From Plantago major (taxonomy: Eukaryota > Streptophyta > Magnoliopsida > Lamiales > Plantaginaceae), in assembly GCA_026545765.1 (NCBI GenBank), contig CM048844.1, positions 49,193,401 through 49,257,400 on the forward strand: a DNA stretch of 64,000 bases. Direction: 5' to 3'. Both the position numbers and the translations under genes were made by a program. The notes beneath the pieces were generated by a model. It worked only from the letters and a program-made list of their open reading frames with translations. It was not told the origin of the DNA and made no database searches. Positions 1 to 10,914 of this stretch are shown piece by piece. Numbering within the stretch: position 1 is the first letter of the stretch; the number at the start of each line of letters is the position of its first letter.

Positions 1-2
1 AC

Positions 3-1697
3 GCCCCGCTTAGAGGAGGCCAAAGCGTCCCTGTGAATATCGTGCCTACGGACCATGGAGAAGGGGTAGCACGAGCTTCTCCGGCAAAAGCTCAAGGCCC
101 TACCACAGGTCAACAGTTTACGATGCCCGATGGTCGCGTTGTCCGCACAGGCGACCTCGTACTAAGCGAAACTCAGTTTGATAGGTTGCTCACGATTATC
201 CAAGGATGCCTAGGGTCTAACAATGCCCATCCTCAGCAAGCCACTCCGCCAGTGGTTACTCCGGTTCAAGCGGAGCCCGCATTGTCAAGAAACAGACAGC
301 GTCCGATCCAACAGAGGTTGGGAGATCAGCCGCCCCATGAGGATTTGCGAAACCTTCTAGACCGACGGGCCTCTACTTCGCAAGTTCGGGGTGAGGGAAG
401 CCCGAATGGGAGGAGAGAGCACCAAGAAGGAGGTAACAGGCAGCCAGGAGGTCCGCGACAAGCTCCCATGAGGGACAGAGATCATGTAGCAGAGACCATT
501 CCAGTTGTCCGGCTAGAGGAACTCCCCGCGGATGTCGCAGTCCATCCACGGACAGGAGAGGTGATTACTGATGTCGAAATCTACGCCCAACAAAAAGCTT
601 TAGAAACCCAAATCCTGAACCTCGGACGCCTGGTAAAAGACCACGAGCAGATCACTACAAGTGCCCCAAACCCTCTGTGTGATGATATCATGAGGGAAAA
701 GGAAAGAAATAGGAACTCGGACCAAGTGATTCCGAACTTGAAATACTACTACGGGGATACTTGTCCCGTGGGTCACCTGACAAGGTACAACAGCAAGATG
801 GATTCCAAAGGGCTGAGTGACAATACTAAAGCCCTTACGTTCTCGTCCACCCTCTTCGGCACGGCTATGGATTGGTACACCGCTTTGCCGAACAAGTCAA
901 TAAGGTCGTATGCAGATCTATCTTCTAAGTTCTTAGCACGGTTCGGAAAATCAAAAAGAAGAAAACGTACTGTAGAGCACCTGGCCGAAGTCATCCAAAG
1001 GGAACAGGAAGATCTTCGAACTTTCCTTGATCTCTTCAATACGGAAGTACTCCGAGTTGAGCCCCATAGTATTAAAGAACGGGTCCGTCACCTGTACGCT
1101 AATACTTACAACTCCGAGCTGCGGAGGAAGCTCTCTAGTCAAGAAGTGAGGAGCGAAAAGCACTTGGATGACATCTGTGAGGAGGTGATGTACGGAGAAG
1201 AATACCGAAGGAACGTACCAGTCCGAGCGGGATCGAAGAAGGGAAAGGAACCGCAAAGACAAGAGCAACGCCAGGGGAAGTTTGACCCGAAGAAAGATCA
1301 CAGAGACAAAGGCATTTATAGGGAGAGGAGTCCGCCCAGGAGATTCGCAGACTACACGCGCCTCAATAAGCCGAGATCCAACATCTTGGCCACTATTGTG
1401 GAGAAAAAGTTGGACATCCAATGGCCAAAGCCATCCCATAATCGGAGAAACAGAAATGCGAAGGGATACTGCAAATTTCACAAGAGCAAAGGCCATGAGA
1501 CTGACGACTGTATCCAGTTAAAAACAGAGGTCGAACACCTGGTGAGAGAAGGCAAGTTGAAGGAGCACATATATGCGGACGAGCCTTACAGGCACGATAG
1601 AACGGAGCGGAGGAGGGAGGATAACGCTGCAGACCCACCACCTCGCCCAGGACTCAACCAATTCCGGGCTATTTCATCCACTTACACAACAGAATGA
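3..1697 (+). CDS. gag: gag polyprotein of element A (5' partial)
   Basis: Reads open from the window edge to a stop at 1697. It matches the gag of element B from about residue 60 onward, so the true start lies upstream of the window. The middle part (about 690-1200) holds the capsid-like region, with the segment FLARFGKSKRRKRTVEHLAE. A basic stretch follows, then a zinc knuckle of the form CX2HX4HX4C near 1468-1512 (CKFHKSKGHETDDC), as in other Tat elements. The last 20 or so codons come from sequence that in B lies about 585 bp further on. An internal deletion with a CGCCCA microhomology removed the protease and fused gag to the following segment, ending in a stop. Gag would form the virus-like particle, but this copy is a truncated relic. 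Confidence 0.85.
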   Translation, partial: APLRGGQSVPVNIVPTDHGEGVARASPAKAQGPTTGQQFTMPDGRVVRTGDLVLSETQFDRLLTIIQGCLGSNNAHPQQATPPVVTPVQAEPALSRNRQRPIQQRLGDQPPHEDLRNLLDRRASTSQVRGEGSPNGRREHQEGGNRQPGGPRQAPMRDRDHVAETIPVVRLEELPADVAVHPRTGEVITDVEIYAQQKALETQILNLGRLVKDHEQITTSAPNPLCDDIMREKERNRNSDQVIPNLKYYYGDTCPVGHLTRYNSKMDSKGLSDNTKALTFSSTLFGTAMDWYTALPNKSIRSYADLSSKFLARFGKSKRRKRTVEHLAEVIQREQEDLRTFLDLFNTEVLRVEPHSIKERVRHLYANTYNSELRRKLSSQEVRSEKHLDDICEEVMYGEEYRRNVPVRAGSKKGKEPQRQEQRQGKFDPKKDHRDKGIYRERSPPRRFADYTRLNKPRSNILATIVEKKLDIQWPKPSHNRRNRNAKGYCKFHKSKGHETDDCIQLKTEVEHLVREGKLKEHIYADEPYRHDRTERRREDNAADPPPRPGLNQFRAISSTYTTE

Positions 1698-3259
1698 AAT
1701 TTCCAACTCCCTTCGGAGTAGGAGAAGAGGTAGGAAACATCCGAGAAGCTTGGGAGTGTTACATTATGTCCACGAGAAGGGCATCTGCCCCCGTTTTGGC
1801 AGTTACGGTGACCTCCGATCCGAGAGTTGTTCTCCCCCCCAAAAGGAGAATCAAATAAGGGTAGGAAGCCAGAAGGAGAAGTTCCCTAGAGCTGCACGGA
1901 TCGAGCCTCACGAAACCCTCAAGGAAATTGAGATTGTTGTTGGAAGCCCGGATAAGAAGACTAGAATCGGAACAGAGATGAGCACAGAAGTGGAGATGAA
2001 ACTTATTGCTTGTCTCCGAGACAACGGGGATGTATTTGCTTGGAGTACTGATGATTTGAAGGGAATAGATCCGAGAATCACTGTTCACCGTCTGAACATG
2101 GATCCCTCGATCAAATATATCCGACAAAAGAGGAAAAGACTTTGGCCCGGTCAAGGACGCAATTATATCTGCGGAAGTTGACCGGCTCTTGAAAGCCGGG
2201 CACATTGAAGAAGTTAGATACTCGGACTGGGTCTGTAATGTGGTACTCGTCGAGAAGGCCCGTGAAAGTGGAGGATGTGCAATGACTTCACAAGGCTCAA
2301 CAAGTTTTGCCAAAGGATCCTTATCCCCACCTCGCAGACCGGTTGGTAGATTCTACTGGATGTACGCTCCTAAGCTTCATGGACGCATATCGTGGCTTCT
2401 ATCAAATCCGGATGGCCAAGGAAGACATCAAGAAAACAAATTCTTCGGCAGAGGAGTATCTGTTTCAAGGTGATGCCATTCGGGTTGAAAAATGCGGTGC
2501 TACATACCATGGTTGGTGAATAAAATGTTCAAGGAGGAGTGGCAAGACTATGGAAGTCGTAGATGATATGCTTGTTAAGAGTAAGATCAAGAAGAACACA
2601 TTGAGCATCTCAACAATTGCTTTTCCATTCTTGAAGTATGGAATGAAGTTGAACCCGAAAAGTGTACGTTCGGGTGAAAGGAGGAAAGTTTCGGATACAT
2701 GGTCACGGAAAGAGGGATAAGTGCAAACCACGAGAAGATCAAGGCAATCCTAGATTTGCCCCATCCAAGAACCTCAACGAGGTACAACTTATTAGCGCCT
2801 AATGTCCTTAAGTCGTTTCATTTCTCGATCTGCGGAAAAGAACCTTCCGTTCTTCAAAATCCTCCGGAAGGGAGTGAGCTTTGAGTGGACCGCGGAATGT
2901 TCTGAGGCTTTTGAAAATTTGAAAAAGTACCTCCATTCCCCTCCGCTGCTCTCCAAACCCGTGGAAGGAGAACCACTCTACCTCTACCTAGCAATCACGG
3001 AAGAGGCAATGAGTTCGTACTAGTGCGGATTCAAGCTAACGATCATTTACCAATCTACTATCTTAGTAAAGCCCTTGCCGGGGCAGAGACAAGATATGTG
3101 AAGATTGAGAAATTTGCGTATGCTCTGGTTTACACCGCTCGACGGTTGAAACCATATTCTAAGTCTCACAAAATAGTGGTACTAACTGCGGAACCTTTGA
3201 AACAGGTCCTAGGAAGCCCGACCAATCAGGACGACTCTCTAAGTGGTCGATCGAGCTAA
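1698..3259 (+). pseudogene. pol: reverse transcriptase/RNase H region of element A, heavily frameshifted
   Basis: Short open segments in changing frames align in order with the RT of element B. They include the pre-RT linker (1890-2180), a damaged fingers/palm region (2190-2520), the stretch MVTERGISANHEKIKAILDL (2699-2760), the connection with FISRSAEKN (2800-3020), and the first RNase H piece with ARRLKPYSKSHKIVVLTAEP (3023-3259). The YVDDM catalytic box of B is not intact here; the corresponding bases near 2545-2575 are disrupted. At least five frame changes occur, so no functional RT can be made. Confidence 0.85.
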
Positions 3260-3369
3260 GCGAATACGACATTTGCTACTAGGCTCCGTCAGCCAAAAAG
3301 GCTCAAGTCCTCGCCGACTTCTTAGCGGATTATCCAGAGAAGGATTCAGAGAAAGTCCCTGACAAGCAG

Positions 3370-4300
3370 GTGCTCGAGTGCTTAATCACCAAGCATATTG
3401 TCCAAAAGCCAGTTCCGCCAAAGTTCAACCCGGAAAACCTCGAGGAAGCCCAGTTCATCAATCGGCCCTTTCCTTTGTCAGATGGGGAAACTCGGGTCAA
3501 CCAAATGTTTCTACTTGGTGATGTTCCCAGAAACTCCAGTGCCGACAACATCAGAACGGAAATCACGGGAGGGGATGAACCAAGAGCGGAACCTCAGCAG
3601 CTCGCAGGAGATCTCCAAACCCAAAAACATCCTTCCGATATCTGGACATTGGAAGTGGATGGTTCTTCCACTGGAAGAGTGGGAGGAATTGGAATCTACC
3701 TTAAGAGCCCGGATGGCGCAGAACTCGTCTATGCGATTTCCTTGGAGTTCAAAGTTACCAATAATGAGGCTGAGTATGAGGCACTTTTAGTGGGGCTGCG
3801 TCTAGCCAAGTCACTCCAAGCCCGGAAGGTCAAAGCTTACACGGACTCACAGCTCGTCGAGGCCCAATTTTCAGGAACTTTTGCCACAAAAGGTCCTTTG
3901 ATGATCAAGTATCTTGAGCTACTCAAGAATGAGGCCAGCCACTTCGAGGAATTCACCTTGGAAAAGTTTGATAGAGCTTGGAACGAAAGAGCTGATGCCT
4001 TAGCAAAATACGCATCTGCTACAGCGGCTCTAGACACAAGGAGAGTAATCCTACTCACCATTACTGACTCATCCGTCATGAGTCCCAGTTCGGCGGTCAT
4101 GATACTTGACACGGGAAGAAACTGGATGACTGACATTTTTAACTATCTCAAGGACGGATCTTTGCCAGTCGATCCGAAAGAATCAAGGAGTGTGCAATGC
4201 CGAGCAAATAGATACTTTATAATGGGTGACGATTTGTACAAGAGATCTTTTTCCGGGACTCACCTGAGATGTTTGAACCCACAAGAAGCACAAACGGTGC
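3370..4300 (+). pseudogene. pol: archaeal-type RNase H domain of element A
   Basis: An open stretch encodes a linker and then a complete-looking second RNase H: VDGSSTGRVGGIGIYL (first Asp), NNEAEYEALLVGLRLA (Glu), YTDSQLVEAQF (Asp) and WNERADALAKYA near the end. This Asp-Glu-Asp layout and the position between RT/RH and integrase define the extra RNase H of Tat elements, thought to help degrade RNA in the hybrid during reverse transcription. The frame is continuous from 3370 through the start of integrase, making this the best preserved part of pol in element A. The flanking RT is dead, so I call it a pseudogene. Confidence 0.85.
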
Positions 4301-5343
4301 TGGAAGAGATACACAACGGAAGCTGTGGAAGTCATTCCGGGGGGAGGACTCTCGCCCAGAAAATCATACGACAAGGCTACTATAGGCCTACCATCGATAA
4401 AGATTCCACCGGCCCGGAGATGTCAGGATTGCCAATATTACGCAAACATCCCACATCGTCCGACGAACCCTATGATTCCGTCAATCATAGAGTGTCCGTT
4501 CGATCAGTGGGGTATCGATATTGTCGGACCATTTCCGAGGGGTACCCAACAGAAAAAATTTCTCATTGTGGCGGTGGAATATTTTACCAAGTGGGTAGAA
4601 GCGGAGGCTGTAGCGACTATCACGGAAAGTCGAGTGCGGACCTTCATTTGGAAGAACATCATTTGCCGCTTCGGCCTACCAAGAGTTCTAGTCTCGGATA
4701 ACGGCGCTCAGTTCTCAGGCAGTAGGCTCAAGGAATGACTTGCCTCCTTCAAAATCGAACAACGTTTCACATCCGTCGGATACCCACAAGCCAATGGTCA
4801 GGCTGAATCCACGAACAAGACAATAGTCAAAATCCTGGAGAAGCGTTTGAGAACTTCCCGAGAAAGCTGGGCAGACGACCTGGAAGGCGTGCTATGGGCT
4901 CATCGCACCACTGCACGGACTGCGACCAAAGAAACTCCATTCTCCTTGGTATATGGTTCGGAGGCAGTCATACCGTCTGAGATTGCCGTTGAGACTTTGA
5001 GGATCCAAGAGTTCGAAGGCAATGCAAACCGAGAAGCTCGGATATCCGACCTAGACATGCTCGAACAGAATAGGTCTGAGGCACTGGAGAATATCCATAG
5101 GTATCAGGCAACTGCTGCCCGAACCTACAACAGGAATGTTCGAGCGGCTAACTTGCAAATCGGAGACCTGGTGCTTCGACGAGCCGACATTTTGAACAAT
5201 ATTGGAAAACTCAAGCCCAAGTGGAAGGACCCTACAAGATTATCGGCGCAAGAGTGAATGGCAGTTATGAATTAGAAGATGAGAACGGACATCCCCTCAA
5301 GCGTCCGTGGAATGCTAGGAACCTTCAGAAGTTCTATGCATAG
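4240..5343 (+). pseudogene. pol: integrase of element A, broken by frameshifts and a stop
   Basis: Homologous to the uninterrupted integrase of element B (29093-30277). Visible parts are the zinc-binding N-terminus with HLRCLNPQEAQ (4260-4380), then in another frame WGIDIVGPFPRG with the first catalytic Asp, VLVSDNGAQFSG with the second Asp, and, after a stop at 4736-4738, GYPQANGQAESTNK with the catalytic Glu. The C-terminal part continues to 5257, shifts frame, and ends near 5343 with RPWNARNLQKFYA. Integrase would join element cDNA to host DNA; this copy cannot. Confidence 0.85.
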
Positions 5344-6188
5344 AGATAACTGTGCGGATCTCCTTCAGATCGATTGGTCATCTCAGTTTCTACAATTTAC
5401 TACACGGAGCCCGCAAGTTGTAATTGAATTTCCGGCAAATCAATACAACCTCTATCTTTCGATTTGTGATCTTTCGATCCATGCCCATATGATTTAACGT
5501 TCGATTAATGACAAGGAAAGCAAGAGATTTCATTCATACAAAGACGAATTATACATAATCTTGTCTGTACAATTTACAATCTCGGATCGATATCCGGACT
5601 TACGGACGCAATATGAAAAAGGCAGAAAACCTCTCTGAAGATACGTCATCTCCGAGCAAAGATCGTTCCCCCGTCGGAAAAACTTCTTCCATGTCGAGCG
5701 GCGAGTCTGGTTTCCGCGGAGGCCAGGAACTCGATCTACCTGCACACAGGAAAATGGTTAAACGTGGTGGAATCCCTCATGATACCACCAAAACGTGGCA
5801 TTGCAAATCCTGTGCCCGGGGAAAACAAAGTACGGACAGGAAGGGATTTCCGCCTCACCGACTTTAGAGACTCAAACTCTCTTGAAATTCGGAAACCATT
5901 TCCAATATAAGAGAGATTTGAACCACTAAAGTGGGGTTGGAAGAAAGTAGAGGAGACGGACGGATATACATTCAAACCGAGATCTATGCTTTTCTATGAC
6001 TGATCTTCAACAATTTTCCCCTCTAGACCCACGCCACTCTCAAGCTCAGGATGAACGCCGACTTGAGAGTGGACGGGAGTCAAGAGGGGGGAACTATTCA
6101 AGAAATCATCTTCTTGCTATTGAATAGATATGGAAATTGGAAGTTGGATTTGCACAACCAAGGCTAAGAGGGATCCGGAGTATTTATA
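5344..6188 (-). other. antisense unit 3 of element A: TATA-headed transcript region, doubtful coding
   Basis: A TATAAATA box lies at 6181-6188 on the minus strand, matched in elements B and C. Downstream on the minus strand is an open stretch of 79 codons (5975-5736) containing NLSYIGNGFRISREF and FGGIMRDSTTFNHFPVCR. The same stretch is conserved in B and C, but it lacks an obvious ATG after the TATA box. It ends just after a TGTGCAG that could be a splice acceptor. The unit converges on the end of pol. I do not recognise the product; it may be a leader or non-coding RNA. Confidence 0.45.
6181..6188 (-). promoter_or_regulatory. TATA box of antisense unit 3, element A
   Basis: TATAAATA on the minus strand, at the equivalent position to 28201-28208 in B and 54943-54950 in C, inside a well conserved neighbourhood. 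Confidence 0.55.
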
Positions 6189-6533
6189 GAAGTAAGGAAC
6201 CAATAGGCGTCCGACACGTCAGAACTTCGACGTTGACAATGGGCTTAAACTATTCATTTGGGTTGAACAGTGTTGGGCCAGAAGGGTTTATCCAATCAAG
6301 CCTAAACAAGCCCATCAACCACGTCCGAGTTTCTTAGTCATTTTACAAAGATATGTGCGTCAATATAATTCGACGAAGCTTGCACAAGAAAAAGATGGCG
6401 ATCTCATCCGAGGAAAGATAGTTCGAATTTTATAGACAAAATTATCCGAACATTTACATAACAGAAGTACAATCTGGAAATATCCAAGGATCAGTACATG
6501 CTTCCACGGGGCGGCATACCCCGCCTTGTTCCT

Positions 6534-6830
6534 TTACCAGATCCCAGAAGTGGAGCCCTGGGATTCCGAGCCACCACCGCGAGCTTCTTGAGCTTGCTGC
6601 TGCATTCGGATCCTCCTGCGGATCATCCTCACAATCCGCTCCCTTTCTGCGGCTAGCCCACTAACTATCCCCGGACACGGAGGAGGGTCCCCTTCGAAGT
6701 CGAGGATGATTGGGTCATCCGCAGTCCCCTTTCCGGGATAATATGGGGGATGCTTGACCCAGTACGATCCACCCAAAGGATGGAAGCGATCAAACCTGGA
6801 ATGGTTTAGTTCTCTGGCTGCAGCGGACAT
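6534..6830 (-). CDS. small antisense ORF (unit 2), 98 aa, intact in element A
   Basis: Starts at ATG 6830, about 90 nt downstream of a TATA box, and ends at 6534. The predicted peptide has GTADDPIILDFEGDPPPCPG in the middle, an Arg-rich helix (RIVRMIRRRIRMQQQAQEA) and a Gly/Ser tail ending SGIW. The homologues at 27582-27858 (B) and 54309-54603 (C) are frameshifted, so A carries the only intact version. I recognise no family. The basic helix could bind nucleic acid, which is inference only. It lies on the strand opposite gag-pol, between pol and the larger antisense gene. Confidence 0.6.
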   Translation of the reverse strand: MSAAARELNHSRFDRFHPLGGSYWVKHPPYYPGKGTADDPIILDFEGDPPPCPGIVSGLAAERERIVRMIRRRIRMQQQAQEARGGGSESQGSTSGIW

Positions 6831-6920
6831 TTGGACGGACTCTCTGGAAGGATAGGGAAATCAGATCAGGAGAAAGGGTTAAAAAGTACAACAGTAAGAA
6901 AAGGGCACTTACCCCTTTCT

Positions 6921-6928
6921 TATTTATA
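6921..6928 (-). promoter_or_regulatory. TATA box of antisense unit 2, element A
   Basis: TATAAATA on the minus strand about 90 nt upstream of ATG 6830. Elements B (27474-27481) and C (54211-54218) have the same box at the same spacing, within the context ACTATAAATA. Confidence 0.65.
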
Positions 6929-7075
6929 GTAGTGACAAACCCGTACGATCTCAACACATGTCACTCATCCGACGGCTTGGAGGTTGATGGGACGCAGTAA
7001 TAATGACAAATTCACTGTTTCACCTTCCTCCCTTCTAGAAGAATCACGCATCCCAAAGGTCGATTGAATTTAGCA

Positions 7076-7083
7076 ATCACGGA
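7076..7083. repeat. hAT target site duplication, left copy
   Basis: ATCACGGA immediately left of the hAT terminus. The identical 8 bp occur at 10621-10628. An 8-bp duplication is the hAT superfamily signature. Confidence 0.95.
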
Positions 7084-7651
7084 TAGAGGTGTTATCTGGG
7101 CCGGTCGCAGAACAGCCCGGCCCGGCCCGGTACGCTTAAAAACCGGCCCGGCCCGTTTAATATTTGGCCCGGACCGGCACGTGTACATTTAAGTTATGTG
7201 GGCCATAGGGGCCTTTGTTTTGGAGGCCCGGCCCGTAACCGCTTAAAACCGCAAGCCCGGCACGGACCGGCCCGAGCCCGTGTAAGCCCGCGAACCGGTA
7301 TGGCCCGATCCGTTTAGCCCGGTAAAGACCGTTCCGTCTAAATGTTAGTTTTGAATTTATAGCTATACTCTAGTCTCTATACAATAAGTCCAATTCCAAT
7401 TCAAAGCCCAATAGGGTTTTTATTTCTTCTTCCTCCTTATGCTTATCTAATCCAACTCACACGGTCACACCACAAATTCACTTTCCCTAATAGTATAGCA
7501 GCCTGCGCCTCCTTTCCTCTCCTGCCGTCCTGCGCGCTGCGCGGCTGCGCCTCCTTTCCTCTCCTCCAACGTCTCTTCCTCATCCAACGTCTCTTTAGTC
7601 CAACGTCTCTTTCCGCTTTCTGGCTGCTCCAACGGTCGACTTCCTCATCTC

Positions 7652-7659
7652 TATAAATA
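7652..7659 (+). promoter_or_regulatory. TATA box of hAT transposase gene
   Basis: TATAAATA about 250 nt upstream of the transposase ATG at 7907. It is followed by a pyrimidine-rich leader. TTTTTCAG at 7895-7902, just before the ATG, could be the acceptor of a 5'UTR intron. Confidence 0.5.
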
Positions 7660-7906
7660 GTGAGTTTCTTTCTTCCTCAATCACACATTCTCTTCTAATC
7701 TTCTACTCTCTCTTTCTAAATCTCTGCTCTCTTCTAATTTCTGAATTCGACATACTAGCAAGTCTTTTATATTTTCTTAATCTCTGCCCTCTTTTTCTAG
7801 TCGTGTACTCGTGTTTGAGATTTTCTTAATTTCTGAATCTGTTTTTTTTTTTTTTTGTCCAGTTGTTTGTATTGTCTACATTTCGTTTTTTGTATTTTTC
7901 AGTACA

Positions 7907-10122
7907 ATGAAAAAATCAAAAACTTCTAATAGTTCATCTTCACAATCAATTTCTTCAAAAAATGTTTGTAAGGCTACTATTGATGGGCAAGTAATGAATT
8001 TTACAAGTAGAGAGTATGAAAACTTCATGTTCAATACTAGTGCATCAGAAGAACCCACTAATATTTCTGATGATGATGACACTGCTGAACCTAGTGATGC
8101 GCCTTTAGAATCGGGCAGAAAATGAAAACTCACTAGTAAAGTTTGGTTATTGTTTGACAAAGATTTTGAGAAGGAAATTGTAAAATGTCGTCTTTGTGGG
8201 CACACTTTAACTCACAGAAATGGCAGTGGCACAGGTACACTGTCACGCCATTTTGCTAAACATCCAGGATGGGCGGAGGATGGTGGCGAGGAATTGACTC
8301 AACAGCATTTGCAAAGGTCATCAGCTGGTCAAGTCGAGAATTGGCGATATAGTCACAAGCGGGCTAGGGAATGCACTGCAAGGTATGTGGTCCAAAAAGA
8401 ACTCCCTTTCTCTTTTGCGGAAGACCTTGTTTATGAAAATTATGTGCAAACTGCTTTACAACCACAATGGAAAAGAATTCCACGTAGTACTCTGTACAAT
8501 GATGGCATGCGTTTATTTAAAGAAGATTGTGGAATTTTAAAAGGTGTTTTTAATTCTTTGTCTTGCAAGTTTTCATTTACTTCCGATTTGTGGACTGGTA
8601 GGTGTAATCTAAGTTATATGTGTGTCACTGCTCATTGGGTTGATGATGATTGGATTATGCAAAACGACATCTTGACTTTGTTGAACTACCACATCCACAC
8701 ACGGGTCAAGAAATTCATAGTCAAATGCTTAGAACTCTTTCAAATTGGAATTTAAAAGAGAAGTATTTGTCATTTTCCTTTGATAATGCAAGTAACAATT
8801 TGTCCGCGGTACGTATGCTTAAAACATCTCTTAACCCAATTCTTGATGGTAATCTTTTTCATGTTGGATGTATTTATCATATTATTCATTTATGTGTGAA
8901 AGATGGTTTAAGTCACATTCTTTGCTCTATTGAAAATATTAGGTCTTGTTTGTCGCATATTAACTCTAGTTCCACAAGAACTCAAAATTATAGGGAGTTG
9001 GTTGTGCTCAATGGAAAAAAATATTGCTATCCCTATCTTGATTGCAAAATTAGGTGGAACTCCACATTTCGAATGTTGCAAGAATGCCGAAATTATGCAA
9101 GTGAAATTATTGAAACTTGTTCGGAATTTGTAGTTGGAAATGATCAAGTTGACTCGACAAATAATTATTTGAAAATGGATGATTTTTATGTTGTTGATGT
9201 TCTTGGTCCGCTCCTTCAAAAATTCAAAGAAGTTAGCGAAGTTATGTCGGGTCAACTTTATCATACCTCAAATTTGATGTTGGCCTATATGGTTCATATT
9301 ACAAAGTTATTTTCCAATTTAAAGAACCACGAATTGTTGGGCAAAGTTATTGAAGGAATGTTGGCAAAATGGTTAAAATATTTTTCATTAGTGCCAAAAA
9401 TTGCTATACTAACCGCTTGTTCAGATCCTCGATGCAAAATCGATGGGTGCATTCAATTGTTGAAGATGTATTATACCAACATAGGTACCGGAAGAATATT
9501 TGATGAGCTTGCCGAGAAAGACAAAATTCAAAAGATGTTTCAAACATTATATGATGCTTACAATGATGATGCACAACCGGAAGGTGATACTTTGGAATCA
9601 CAAAGTAGCAATCAACGAGGCCGTGGGATCTTTGGTTCTTTACTTGGACAAAAATCGACAACAACAACATCAAGCAAATCAAGTGTAAATGAAGTGATCT
9701 ATTTCTTTGGAGGAGACCAATATCCCGACACAACCGGTTTCAATGTTCTTAATTGGTGGAGAGACAATGCAAAATCATTTCCCGTATTGAGACGTATAAC
9801 CCGTGATCTATTGGCTTCACAAATGTCCACCGTAGCTTCGGAAAGTTGTTTTAGTGCGGCGGGACGCACACTATCGGATAAAAGGAGTCGATTAACTCCA
9901 AAATCGATACGCTTTTGTGTCATGTGGAAAGATATGCTTGATGCCGAAACTCGAACCAAGGAAGCTAAGATTAAATTGGAGGCGGGCGACGATGAGTATG
10001 ACATATTCATGAGGGGTCACTTTGATAATATTGAAGAGGATTTTGTACCCGAGGAGGAGATATCGTCTAACACGATCGATACGTCGAATAAACATGATTT
10101 CTTGGCCGACTTTCATGAATGA
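7907..10122 (+). pseudogene. hAT transposase (Ac/Tam3-like), one stop and one frameshift
   Basis: Starts at ATG 7907 with a Ser-rich acidic N-terminus. An in-frame TGA at 8123-8125 interrupts it, most simply a CGA to TGA transition. Next comes a BED zinc finger (KCRLCGHTLTH to LSRHFAKHPGW, 8180-8270). Then comes the RNase H-like core, with FTSDLWTG and SFDNASNNLSA on either side of a frameshift near 8660. DUF4413-like sequence follows, and finally the hATC dimerisation region (FNVLNWWRDNAKSFPVLRRI, then STVASESCFSAAGRTLSDKRS) to 10122. The total of about 735 codons is normal for plant hAT transposases. It would bind the GC-rich ends and excise the element. Only two lesions suggest fairly recent inactivation. 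Confidence 0.92.
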
Positions 10123-10166
10123 GTACTAGTCTTATTTTGCTATTGATTTGTAATTTTCTTCTTTGT

Positions 10167-10172
10167 AATAAA
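10167..10172 (+). terminator. likely polyadenylation signal of hAT gene
   Basis: AATAAA 45 nt after the transposase stop at 10122, in an AT-rich 3' region. Confidence 0.45.
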
Positions 10173-10620
10173 ATTTCAAGCTTTAGTTAATGCATTATGA
10201 ATTTATGATTTATGAGTTTTGTTGGTCTTGAATCTTGAACTTGAATTGAATCAATAAAGTTGGAACTTGGAATTGCTTTCTATTTACATTTCTCACGAGT
10301 AGACTAGTAGTTGATGTGCACTTTTCTTGAAAATCTTGGTCATGTAAGTATGTAACTATTGAGTCAGGTTCAACAAATCATGTTCCTTCAGCCAAGATTT
10401 TTTTTTTTTTTAAACAGGGGCTGTTCGGCCCGGACCTGCCCGTGAACAGCCCGGCACGGCCCGTGAACATAGTGGGCTGTGGTCCGTGCCGGGCCTTGTG
10501 CCTGACAAAATTAACCGGCCCGGCCCGGACCGGATAAAAGGGTGAACCGGCCCGTGAAAAGGAGCGGGCTTTAGCAGCCCGGCCCGGACCGGCCCGAGCC
10601 CGGCCCGAATAACACCTCTA

Positions 10621-10628
10621 ATCACGGA
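10621..10628. repeat. hAT target site duplication, right copy
   Basis: ATCACGGA, identical to 7076-7083. Confidence 0.95.
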
Positions 10629-10914
10629 CGGTACGAAATTCGTGAAACGATGGTTTTGACTTCTACGTCGGACGCCATCTACTGCGATCCGTGTTCTTTA
10701 AAGCTGTGTTTTATGATAGTAAAACATACGAACGATGAACGGAAGCAAACAAAGCGGAAAACAGGCAATGACTCGGAATTACGAGAAATATTGTTTTACA
10801 GACAGTTAGTACGGATAAAAATTAAAGCAGCATTGTTCAAGGCATTGTTTCGTGCCACAAAGAGATGAAGATTCCAGACATTACATAAGTTTCACGGGGC
10901 ATACCCTGGATTCT

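Larger units (their letters stand above)
7084..10620 (+). mobile_element. hAT-superfamily DNA transposon, complete ends, 3537 bp
   Basis: Both ends begin TAGAGGTGTTAT read inward, then diverge slightly into GGGCCGG. The element is flanked by perfect 8-bp duplications (7076-7083 and 10621-10628). Subterminal regions (about 7100-7330 and 10415-10610) are packed with GGCCCGG-type repeats on both strands, as expected for transposase-binding arrays of hAT elements. A TATA box, a transposase gene and an AATAAA signal lie between. It inserted into the antisense region of Tat element A; elements B and C show the uninterrupted site (C around 54050-54075). It is structurally complete, but the transposase carries one stop and one frameshift, so the element is non-autonomous as it stands, though its ends could still be mobilised by a relative. 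Confidence 0.95.

Noticed and set aside
951..1496. Minus-strand frame of 181 codons under gag of element A
   Set aside because: Shadow of gag in a GC-rich stretch; it contains no recognisable motif and is also found opposite gag in B.
10410..10625. Minus-strand frame at the right end of the hAT element
   Set aside because: Lies in the GGCCCGG subterminal repeat array; periodic GC repeats explain the open frame.
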